DNA from: Haemonchus contortus | Taxonomy: Eukaryota; Nematoda; Chromadorea; Rhabditida; Trichostrongylidae | Assembly: GCA_000469685.2 (NCBI GenBank) | Contig: LS997563.1 | Span: forward strand, 6,200,437-6,264,436 | Direction of reading: 5' to 3' | Length of the DNA: 64,000 nucleotides | Part shown: positions 35,955 through 46,294 of the stretch, in pieces | Layout of the letters: every line of letters starts with the position of its first letter | How positions within the stretch are numbered: the stretch's first letter is position 1 | Program-made: the position numbers and the translations under genes | The notes under the pieces: model-generated | The model's input: only the letters and a program-made list of their open reading frames with translations | Told to the model about the DNA's origin: nothing | Database searches by the model: none

Positions 35955-37700
35955 GTGTCTGATTGATGGCAAGAAAAAAAAGCTCTAGCGAATTTCCACG
36001 TTTTCTCACCCAATCCAGAGAAACGAGATTTCGTAGAAACTAAAATTCCCGAAGACTTCGGAGTAATTTTTATCGATTTTACCAACGGCTGCCTTCATAG
36101 TCCGCCGGCCGGCCTGCCGGCGTGCCACGAGGCAGTGCTAGGGGGAGACAGTGTTAGGCAAACGGTCCACGCCCCTTTGAAGGGTGTTTGTTTTCAGCCA
36201 CTCGAATGGGCGTGGACTGTTCGCCTATCTGTCTGCCTCTCTCCTCTCCCCTAGCGCTGCCTCGTGGCACGCCGGCCGGCCGGCCGGCGGACTATGAAAG
36301 CAGCCAATGAGGAAATCGCTATTGATCAGTTCAGCATACGCGACACTCTCTTGAGCTGCACCACAATTTTCTACAACAAAGTATTTTCAAATTAATTGCA
36401 ACTCTGCTTCCCGATTCTTTCCAATTAAATAGCAATAATTTTGTATGAAACTGGACTGCATCTTAAAACGAGGTTAGTTCTCAAATAGATCGAAGCATGG
36501 ATGAAGCTGGTGTGGTGTCGTGTGGGGGTTATTACCGCGTACGGTTCAGAATTAGAAACGGAATCGATACCCAATCAGCCTAGTAAGATCTTTCATTTTT
36601 GAAGTGAGATTTCGTGGAACGATGAGCGTTTCGAGTTCTACTGAAGCTGGCCAATGCAAGTCGTAAATGTGGCTGAAACTCACTCAAATCCCTCACGATT
36701 CTAAGTGGAAGTTCAGTGCGTGGCGCCCCTTAAACGGAATTGATTGCCGCCATAGGATGTTCGCTTTGACTAGTTCTCAGTATACAGGTCTGATAGAATA
36801 GAGCCGTCAGATAGAAGCCAATTGTCCTCCCCCCCCCCCCCCCTCAAACCCCTCAGGCTCTTTAGCAACCCAAAGGAACAACCGTTTTCACAAACAATAA
36901 TTGAAGGGACATGCATGGCGCCACCGCAGTTGGAGTGCACAAAAGTACTACCGCTCTGTATTTATCTGCTGAACAAATTAAAGCAGTCTCCCCCCCCCCC
37001 CCCCCTCCCAAATATCGTGAATTCTTTCACTTCTACGACTTCTGTAAGCGAGTTTGTCTTCAGCGCTCCTTTTTTGTGACTTTTAAAAACCTATAACATT
37101 AGCCTCTGATATTACCCTCTTCTCAATGGAAATTCTTCTCTGAAACTGTCGAGTTTCAATTTTTCCCCTAGCCACTGTCGCTAATAGTTACTGCCTTAAC
37201 TTAACTACATACGAGTTTTCCTCATCAAAGCCTGTTATGCCGATCATCATCGGGAAACATCTGGCAGTTGCGAACAGATTCACTCACTGTTTTAGCTAGC
37301 CCAATTGGCTACCATCAAATGGCCCGTCGAAATGTCGAAATGGTTCTCCTGTTCATTGATATCTAGAAATATCTGCTTGCCATTCATCGCAAGGTAAGTT
37401 GGCGGTTAACTAATATACTGAACAAAGGAGCTTGTAGCTAGTTGTCTCGTTGTGAACATTTGCTGACTTGAACTTGACCTTATTTGACCGATTTCTCAGA
37501 TTAAAATTCATTGGTAATTACCACAACCTTTTTGCCAGGCATAGGTGTATGAACCTTTTTTATTGCTACGTTAAGTCCAAACTTAAAGCTTTCGCTCTCA
37601 TTGAAGTTTTGACTACAGGGTGTCCCAAAATTATGGGCGCTAAAGTTCAGAAACTTTTAAGGTAGGAGTAACTCATCGAATTCATTTCATCCGCTATTGA
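35955..37700 (+). pseudogene. Repeat family B copy 2: relic of CFAS upstream region, exon 1 and intron 1 start
   Basis: Close to copy 1 (17,130-18,930) over its whole length. The CFAS exon-1 relic at 37,369-37,393 keeps the exact 25-bp length and the GTAAGT donor of the real exon 1, but begins with ATA instead of ATG. The stretch after the donor resembles CFAS intron 1 (46,320-46,570). A palindromic MITE (36,086-36,305) is inserted relative to copy 1. There are C-runs of 15 and 16 at 36,829-36,843 and 36,990-37,005. Confidence 0.65.
36086..36305. mobile_element. GC-rich palindromic MITE in family B copy 2
   Basis: About 220 bp with inverted ends GGCTGC-TTCATAGTCCGCCGGCCGGC; the whole insert folds on itself. 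Family B copy 1 (near 17,295) lacks it, so the insertion is shown directly. The target duplication is short (2-4 bp, CCAA-like). Its GGCCGGCC repeats stand out from the AT-rich surroundings. Confidence 0.8.
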
Positions 37701-38079
37701 TTACTCGTGCAGGTTAGTTTTCTTGCAACATACATGGTTACTGATGTGAAACGTTAAATATTTCGTTAAATATTATAATAAGGATACTGATACTCATGTC
37801 ATAATATTGTCCCAACTGCAAATGTCACCGAAACATTTGGCTCAAAAGTTTCATTGATGAAGTTTTACGGAGAAAAATAAGGACCCCACCCATTCAATGC
37901 TGAAAAGGAGATCGAGACTACTAGAATGAATCTTCGTAGGAACTACCAGTCACAATGTTCACCAATTTCGAGCCAATTCCTTCGTATATCAATATAGAAC
38001 TCCACATAGCAAAAAAGCCCAGAATTCAAGTGCAAAACCTTTCCTTCTCTGTTTTCCATCATTACTGCTGTTTTAGCTA

Positions 38080-38436
38080 TCACACTATATAAATGCCTCC
38101 ATGCTTGCTTTCATTTCTCGTGTCCCTATCATGATTAGGATCGCACAAGGAAGGTGCGAACCAATTAAACAGAAGATCTAGTGCACTCTGTGAAAAGACA
38201 CGAGGAAGCTTGATGTATTCATTCGCAGAAATCGTATCACTTTTTGCCCGCGGGTCCGGGAGCTCCTGGGCTGAGTGGTCGGGTATTCCACGTCGCTTCG
38301 ACTGAAAGCAGCATGCATACCTGAAACAAACAATGAGTAGAACAACAGCGTCAAATGTAGCGAATTTACAGCCGCTTGGTAAGTTTGAAAAGCAACAGGC
38401 AGCCATGGTCTCGGAAAATTCCACGTCGTGGGTCAT
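38080..38436 (-). other. 118-residue ORF in the left arm of palindrome 2 (A-family frame)
   Basis: Open frame containing FSETMAACCFSNLPSGCK, a hydrophobic FDAVVLLIVCF and a charged C-terminal half (SKRRGIPDHSAQELPDPRAK). It is nearly identical to 41,205-41,561 (+) and shares most of its length with 21,788-22,114 (-). Other A copies have different reading frames here, with TTTCAG next to GTATGC or GTGTGC, so a splice site may split it. I see no known domain. Openness may simply reflect recent arm copying. Confidence 0.25.
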
Positions 38437-39304
38437 ATGTCTCTAGAAAATCTTCAGCTATAAGCCGCTCATGAGATCTTTTGCTTTCTTAGTCGGCTCT
38501 CCCACACTGAATTGAAGGCGGGTCTCTTTCTTTTCTCTCTGTCTTCGGTAGTGCGAGCCATCGCAAGGGAAGTAACGGGTGGAAGTGTCTGATTAAGGGA
38601 CAGGTCAGGATGGTAATAATATTAACAGAATGCGGGGTCACTTTCTCTAATAGACAAACTTTGCCAAAGAATCCCTGAGACTCTACTTAACCTTTTAGCC
38701 CTACCGCTCTTTATGTTGCTTTTTACACATGCAAGAAATCTTTTTAAGATTTGTGTGCTGGAACCCAGGATGAACAAACGGTTCGAATATCCTCCCTATT
38801 CCAGATGGGATCGAAAAGATTATCAGAGAATTATCGAAGAACAACATACAATTGTCACGAGGAAACGGATTGAGAGCGACAGAGCGTTCATTTGCAACCT
38901 GAAAGCAAACACTAAATAAATGTCGAGAGGCGAAATTGTGAAGACGAATTCGAATCTCTGACAGCTGGAGCTCTCTTATATAGTAGAACCTTATATAGTG
39001 CTCTAGTGCGGCTCCTCCATTACTGCCATGCTTTAAGCGCGATTACTAAAGCCTGCTCATGATTCTCCGCATGACGTTTGTTGGCAACACTCTAAGAGCG
39101 GCTACCGTCTTATAGCAAGCATATGACAGTAGAAGGAAAGTGAAAGGAAAGTTATGCTGATTAGAACGTAACGAGCGAATTGCTAAAAGCGCCGCCAACG
39201 TTAGGCACTCGTGAGATGAGGTTAAAAGCTCGTTGGACTGCAGCTGTTGTGGGCTACCATCAGGCTACTTATAATAATATGTTCCTCTCAGGGAATCACA
39301 ATTT

Positions 39305-39780
39305 TTAAGTGTCGCGAGTCTTACTTGGATGGTAATAAACGTTTAACTGCCTGTAGTACGGTCTTAAGTGGAAGATTCGAACGTTAAGTGAAAATTCTAC
39401 AAGTTTCTCTGGGCACTGGGACGTATGGTTAGTAAAAGCGATGAACATGTCTGTCATTCCAAGACGTGCTGCATTTTCTGTTGCAATCTTCAAAAGAAAT
39501 ACATAACAGAACAAAAAAGTAAGAACCTGAAGAGGTCCATCCGGTCCACTTCTGAAAGCATATACCAAAGAAGGAAATAGAGAAGCGCACACAACCCTGC
39601 TACACAGCATGTTCTCGGCATAACAGCTTTCTCATGTGCGAATTGATAGTGGAAGCTGTCCATTGACGTAGTTATCCACTAAATTAGTTAAACTATGTGG
39701 CGTAATCTCTTGATTAATCAGATGACTATTAATCCTATTGAAACAAGCAAGGTAAGATGGAGGTGTCGTATCCATCTGGA
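39305..39780 (-). pseudogene. Broken copy of the palindrome-spacer ORF
   Basis: Homologous to 22,993-23,457. The N-terminal part (MDTTPPSYLACFNRINSHLI and following) is readable from about 39,775, then a deletion and stop occur near 39,630, and the frame changes again near 39,520 and 39,385. The TTCCAG before the ATG and the GTAAGA after the ORF are kept. Confidence 0.5.
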
Positions 39781-39973
39781 AGGCTTGAGCAACTTTGTGA
39801 ATACTTGGAAGGACAGTAAAAAAGGTAAGACTGCTTAATCCTGAGTGAACCAGTTATGTATATCATCTCTTTCCCACCGTTCTTCTTTCCTTCTCTACAC
39901 TCACTGAATATTATCCCAACAAGGTGTCTATCACCTGTGCTAGTCTCTGCTGACTAACTAACTTCATATATAG

Positions 39974-40483
39974 TAGCGCTCAAAAGTATTCGACATAATG
40001 CTTCTTCAGTTGTACTTTTCAGTCGTAACTTCTTTCCTACAGGATCTGATCATGCGAAATTTCAATATGTCTAGCATGGGTGTATTGTTAATATTTACTA
40101 CTATCAACCTGCAATCTGATCGTGTTCCAGATATCTCGAAGGGCTTGAACTCGAAATCAACTGGGAAGACAGACCTTGGTCCTTCTTGAATTTCTTTGCT
40201 CTTTGCCATGTCTTGAGTGTACGAGCGCTAGTGCCGAACACAGTAGAGAGAATAACGCACATAATGTGCGAATAATTGCAGATGTCACTAATTTTGTTCA
40301 GGCAAAGTCTGCTACCGCAAAAAACGCCCTGGTTCTCAGTTATGTGGATGTTGCTGCTTGGATTGGATGGTGTGAAATATGCTTCTCTTAAACATATCAA
40401 CATTTCGCGCGATCTGCTCCAGTAAGAAGGAAGTTGTGAACGAAAAAGCGTTAAAGCGTTTGATCGACTACCTTTGAGCACTA
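39974..40483. mobile_element. 0.5-kb TIR element in the spacer of palindrome 2
   Basis: Homologue of 23,654-24,148, with one mutated right end (GAGCACTA). It again ends at the right arm. Confidence 0.75.
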
Positions 40484-40645
40484 ATCAGCATAACTTTCCT
40501 TTCACTTTCCTTCCATTGTCATATGCTTGCTGTAAGACGGTAGCCGCTCTTAGAGTGTTGCCAACAAATGTCATGCGGAGAATCATGAGCAGGCTTTAGT
40601 AATCGCGTCTGAAGCATGGCAGTAATGGAGGAGCCGCACCAGAGC

Positions 40646-40669
40646 ACTATATAAGGTTCCACTATATAA
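40646..40669 (+). promoter_or_regulatory. Double TATA-like motif of family A (palindrome 2, right arm)
   Basis: CACTATATAAGGTTCC followed by CACTATATAAGAGAGC. About 85 bp downstream a TTTCAGGTAG precedes an ATG with a signal-like frame (MNALSLSVRLLVTIVC) that soon stops. Confidence 0.45.
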
Positions 40670-41204
40670 GAGAGCTCCAGCTGTCAGAGATTCGAATTCG
40701 TCTTCACAACTTCGCCTCTCGACTTTTATTTAGTGTTTGCTTTCAGGTAGCAAATGAACGCTCTGTCGCTCTCAGTCCGTCTCCTCGTGACAATTGTATG
40801 TTGTTCTTCGATAATCCTCTGATAATCTTTTCAATGCCATCTGGAGTAGGGTAGGATATTCGAACCGTTTGTTCATCCTGGGCTCCAGCACACAAACCTT
40901 AAAAACATTTCTTGCATGTGTGGAAAGCAACATAAAGAGCGGTAGGGTCAAAATGTTAAGTAGAGTCTCAGGGATTCTTTGGCAAAGTTTGTCTATTAGA
41001 GAAAGTGACCCCGCATTTTGTTAATATTATTACCATCCTGACCTGTTCCTTAATCAGACACTTATACCCGTTACTTCTCTTGCGATGGCTTGCACTACCG
41101 AAGACAGCGCTCAAAAGACCCGCCTTCAATTCAGTGTGGTAGAGCCGACTAAGAAAGCAAAAGATCTCACGGGCGGCTCATAGCTGAAGATTTTCTAGAA
41201 ACAT

Positions 41205-41561
41205 TTGTCCCACAAGGTGGAATTTTCCGAGACCATGGCTGCCTGTTGCTTTTCAAACTTACCAAGCGGCTGTAAATTCGCTACATTTGACGCTGTTGTT
41301 CTACTCATTGTTTGTTTCAGGTATGCATGCTGCTTTCAGTCGAAGCGACGTGGAATACCCGACCACTCAGCCCAGGAGCTCCCGGACCCGCGGGCAAAAA
41401 GTGATACGATTTCTGCGAATGAATACATCAAGCTTCCTCGTGTCTTTTCACAGAGTGCACTAGATCTTCTGTTTAATTGGTTCGCACCTTCCTTGTGCGA
41501 TCCTAATCATGATAGGGACACGAGAAATGAAAGCAAGCATGGAGGCATTTATATAGTGTGA
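41205..41561 (+). other. 118-residue ORF in the right arm of palindrome 2 (A-family frame)
   Basis: Mirror copy of the ORF at 38,080-38,436, differing at residues 2 and 4 only. Same comments apply. Confidence 0.25.
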
Positions 41562-41870
41562 TAGCTAAAACAGCAGTAATGATGGAAAACAGAGAAGGAA
41601 AGGTTTTGCACTTGAATTCTGGGCTTTTTTGCTATGTGGAGTTCTAAATATATTGATATACGAAGGAATTGGCTCGAAATTGGTGAACATTGTGACTGGT
41701 AGTTCCTACGAAGATTCATTCTACTCTTGATCTTCTTTTTAGCGTTGAATGAGTGGGGCCCTTATTTTTCTCTGTGAAACTTCATCAATGGAACTTTTGA
41801 GCCAAATGTTTCGGTGACATTTGCAGAGTTGGGACAATATTGTGACATCGGTATCAGTGTCCTTCCTCAT

Positions 41871-42654
41871 TCCTGTTCATTTTACCTTGTTTATACTCGA
41901 AAAACGCTATCCAACCCGCTTCTACGTTCTGCTCTGTTGGTAGTAAACCCCATGCTTCTGATGAATCAACCACAGGTAAATTCTGACTTAACCTTATTTT
42001 TAAGTGTTGCTATTTCGCCGCAGTATCTGGTGCAAGGATGGCGAGTTGTGGAGGAACTAGGCCTCAAACTTTACTCCAACCTTACTTGTGCTTACCGTTC
42101 ACATACTCCTTTCCCTTACAGCATCAAGACCCAGCTTGCCGTCGCGTTCCAAAACACATTATTTCTACCTATTTTTCGAATATCCTCGAATTTTGATGAA
42201 GTTTCGAATAAACTCGAATTTTGATGAAGTTTGGGTTAACTGAAATAACCAACCAATGTTGATAAAGAAAAATCAGTCAATATCAGTGAAATTCAACTTG
42301 TAGAGGTTATCGCTGGTCCTGACCACAACCATGACCAGTCAGGCGCTTGCTTTTTCCCTTTTTCCCTTTTTCCTTTTCCCTCTTTTTCCATTTCCCCGCA
42401 CTTTCCAACGTGTGAGTCCCTTTTTTGGCTACCGTTCAAGTTATTTTCAGTGTGCAGTCCATTGCCGCCGTCTACTGTGCGGACAGTCGATGCCATGCAT
42501 GAAACAAACGACGCTTAGTGGGTTGAAATGGCAATTTTTGACAGGATTATTTTCACCCTTTTTTTGGCAATCAGAAGGCCATTTAGCGGAAATGGACCAT
42601 AGTTCTGTGCTCAGTGCCCTCATGCAAAAAGCCATTTTCAAAAAGCGTCCCACG
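41871..42654. other. Sequence between palindrome 2 and family C copy 3
   Basis: An open frame at 41,814-42,224 (+, 136 codons) begins inside the palindrome arm and has hydrophobic stretches, but no recognised domain or second copy. A pyrimidine tract (TTCCCTTTTTCCC-like) lies at 42,352-42,400. Confidence 0.35.
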
Positions 42655-44250
42655 CCCTGAAAGGCCTTCCTTGTAAGTGAAACCACGGAAAAGGCGCAAT
42701 GAAGGAGCGGAAACCGCCCCAACGCAGTTTTTTCAGCGTGAGGGCCTGTAGTTATAGAAAAACGGTTTGTCTGCTTGAGTCACTTCCCCTAAGATACGCC
42801 ATGAACTCCATTACTATTCAGACTTGGACACTATTTATTTGCAGGGTCAGATTGGAAGAGTTTGTGTGCAAGACGTAATCTTGCCCCACCTCTTGCCACC
42901 GACATCCCCTAGAATCGCAGTTTTACATTTTTTTCAAGCAAAAATTGGTTTCTGCGCTTGCAAGGAGGGGGGGGGGGGGGGATCGTGGGCAAAACTCTGG
43001 CACCTGGCCGGACTCCCAGACTCTCTACTCGTAAATTGGCATTGATTACATATGATGGATTATTGATCAAAGGAAGGGACCATCAATATTATAGGCGTTC
43101 CGAATTTCAAAAAAATATAAAGTCTAGAGGAGAGAATTTTTCATTCAAATAGAAGGTGATGGCCGAGGTCATTTTTTAGGGATCGCTACTGTCTCACTCC
43201 AAAGATAAGATGGTTGTGTAGCGGAAAAGTCTGGAAAGGGCGCCCAGGCTACGCTGTAGCCAGAATATTGAGAAATGTTCGTGCTGTTTAGACCACAAAG
43301 CGCGGTAGACACTTGGAACCTGTCTAACAGCTTGGGCAACATTCCTTTAAGCCCATCCAAACATAGACAGGGTCATGATCCGAAAGTGAAAAAGCGGAAT
43401 TTTAACGTCTCCATCGGGATCGCCTAAGCTCAAGTTTATGGATGCTGTTGCTCCTCAGAATAGTAAGTAATGGGCAGGACAGTGGCTAAAAACAGCATGG
43501 AGATACCTTACTCAGGATCGGCTCGAACCAATCGGAATCGATAGATCGATAACCTTTTACTTGAACGAATTAGAATCAATTTGCCTTACTAACTGCTTGC
43601 CAAGTGTGATCCAATCAGCCTCGCCCTTTTGAGTGTCTGTCAAGCTCATGTCTTTAGGTGTTGATCTACCCTGAGCACTTTTAAACGTAACATAAAAAAA
43701 TAATAGGCGACGAAATACGACGGAAATTGGGAATTCTAGCTTCAGCGCCCCTCCAGAGGAGTAAGGCATACTCGAAAAAACCGTTCATCAGTCCTTGTGG
43801 CGTCTACGGATAGCAGGTTTCGACAAACGGATAGGCGGTTTGGCTGAAGGCTTAAGTTATGGATTGTTCTCGGCCTGGATCGACCAATGTTTGATGTTGG
43901 TTAATCAGTCGATTCGGGGCTTAGCTCGTTCCACAGGAAGTCAGGCTTAGCCAGGTGGGTTGCTAGACTTGGAATGAGGTCAGGAGCCCCGGCTGTTTCC
44001 CACACGATCTCCGGCGACGAACAATCGGACTTACGCAATTCGTCGTGCGATTCACGCCATAGAAAGCGAACGTTTATGTTTTCGCCAGTGCCCCGTCTTC
44101 GGATTCTTTGCGTCGGACACCTGCGCACGTCGGATTGTCACCACGGATGCGCACCCTATCCAGGCGATCCGCTCGCGCTACAATCGACTCCTCCTATGCG
44201 ATGTTGACGTCTATCCGTCTCTAAAAGCTACATCTGTTCTTTTCTACTTT
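42655..44250 (+). repeat. Repeat family C, copy 3
   Basis: Third copy of family C, lying upstream of B copy 3 and the intact CFAS gene, in the same relative position as copy 2 to B copy 2. It contains a G-run of 15 at 42,967-42,981. Confidence 0.7.
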
Positions 44251-44899
44251 ACTTTATGACTTTTTCTATTCTTGTGTCCAAACTTTGAATTGCTTACGGT
44301 CAATTTGAAAACATTTGCTCGTCGTTTTTCAACGTCTCCAGAATTTTCTCGATTTTTCTTCTCTCCTATCCAGATCTATACTGTCCTCACTGAGACATTT
44401 CTTTTTGTGGTGACAGATGCCTTTGATGAGTATAGACACGATCCATAATAACCAACTAACCTTTCATAATAATTGATGGAATTTTTTAAGCTTTTTTGAC
44501 CTTCTATATTTTAATGGTCAATACTCTTGTTCAGAATTATTGTCACCGCTTGAAGTCTGGGCTTAAATTGCTACTCAGACACTTGTACTGAAAGCATCTA
44601 CATTTTTTCTTAAAAAGATTTTTGTACTGTTATTATTTTTAAAATCAGAATAGAAATTTTATTCAGAAAAATCAAATGACCGACTAAGTCTCTTGAAATG
44701 CGATTTTTTGTAGGCTTCTACTCGGTAATGAAGTTCATAAGTGACTTATGTATTATGTTGCTTTATGGTATAGATGATTTCCCTTTCTGGGGAGTACTGA
44801 ATCGATCTTCTCAACAAAGTCTTTTACAGTAGCTAGAGTAAAAGTCTCCCCCAAAATGCCTTTTTATACTTCAGTGGAAGGTGAACACGTGGCTCATCC

Positions 44900-46294
44900 C
44901 ATAGAGATCGCCCGAAATCACTCAGCTCCTCATCCTTTTCGAAGAATTTCTGGTATTTCGCACCTTAACCGTCTTGTTCAATCCAGAGGAACGAGTTTTT
45001 GCAGAAGCCGTAGTTCTCGAGGATCTAGGGATTCGATTTCCCTATCTCCTATGTCAATGTTCCGGTGGTTATCGATTTTATCGATGGATAAGTCGCTGTT
45101 GATCGATTTTCTCCTTGTTCATTACTTCCGAATGAGGCTGAAAACGGGAAACGATCTCTTCAAACATTTGGGACCTGCATGGCATTTTACTACAACAAGT
45201 CTTCTCAAAATCGTGCTCTTCCGCATTTTCACTTTTATTTTAGAATAGTTCCAAATAAAAGTTGGCAGCATTCAATACGCTAGGGATCGATATCGATTAA
45301 TTCACAATTCATAGCCATCTATGAATAGCTAGATCGTACTATAAGCACTTCATCACCACTGGATGCTTCGCTTTCTGGGCCCTAGTTCATTAATTGCAGT
45401 CAACAAAAAACATCAAGTCAGCCGTTCCCATTTTTCGTAAATAGATTAATACATCGGTGAAGCTAAAGTGTCAAGAAGCGCCGTTACCGTGCGGTCAGGG
45501 ATCCGAATGCGGATCGATACCCATTCAGGCCAGCAAAACCTCCCATTTTTGATTTGTTCCTCAGGTCATTAGGTCAGAGTTTTCTAAGAAGGGGACTGCT
45601 TTGAAATGTACATAAGCTGGCACTGTACTCATTTAGATACACTCTGAATCACGAATGAAGATCATAACTTTCCCTGAACGAAACTCCCATGAATGGCGCT
45701 CTTTAGACGCGGAAGAGATTGATTATTGCCAGGGATTTTGTGCTTTGACATCATTCTTGATGTACGAATCTGGCCCAATAGGACCGACGCATAGACTTCA
45801 TTGGTCCCTCTTAGGTTTTCTATCGAATCCAGAAGCATCAACCTCTTCTACAATTGAAAATGAAAAGCTCATGCATGGCGCAACCAAATAAAAGGAGCAA
45901 ACATTGCCTCCATAACTGTGTTATAGTTGAAGAGTTTAAAAGCAACTTCTTTCTTAAATCTTGAATTTCTTCGTTTTCTACTACTCCTTTTTACGAGTTT
46001 TTCTTTGGCGTTCCATTTCTTTTGATTGTAGAAACCACCTTAAGTGCCTTTTTCTCAGGAGAGAGATCTCTGCTTTTAAACTATTGAATGTTCGGTGTTT
46101 TCCCCTGCCATCGCTGCTAATAGTTATTGCCTTAACTACATACGGGTTTTCCCCTCATCAAAGCCTGTTATGCCGGTCATCATCGAAAAGCATCTAGCAG
46201 TTGCAAACAGATTCGTTCAGTGTTTTAGCTGGCTACCATCAAATGGGCACCGTCAAAAAGTCGACATCGTTTTTCTATTCTCTGATAGCTAGAA
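44900..46294 (+). promoter_or_regulatory. CFAS 5' flank (family B copy 3); probable promoter region
   Basis: Directly upstream of the CFAS start and homologous to the two B relics. Conserved blocks include a stretch near 46,135-46,200 (GGGTTTTCC, AAGCCTGTTATGCCGGTCAT) and another just before exon 1. Because the intact gene sits behind this copy it is the likely promoter, though no clear TATA box or Inr was identified. A short ORF at 44,856-45,248 is not conserved in the same frame in the other copies and is not called as a gene. Confidence 0.5.

Larger units (their letters stand above)
37775..41870. repeat. Large palindrome 2: 1.4-kb near-identical arms around a 1.3-kb spacer
   Basis: Left arm 37,775-39,163, spacer 39,164-40,483, right arm 40,484-41,870. 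The arms are so alike that the 118-residue ORFs at 38,080-38,436 (-) and 41,205-41,561 (+) differ at only two residues. The arms extend past the A-family sequence (outer 0.35 kb), where they also match each other. The spacer repeats that of palindrome 1, including the ORF (broken here) and the TIR element. The similarity implies a recent event or gene conversion between arms. Confidence 0.85.

Noticed and set aside
41814..42224. 136-codon + ORF as a gene
   Set aside because: No recognisable domain, no splice support, and it starts inside a palindrome arm.
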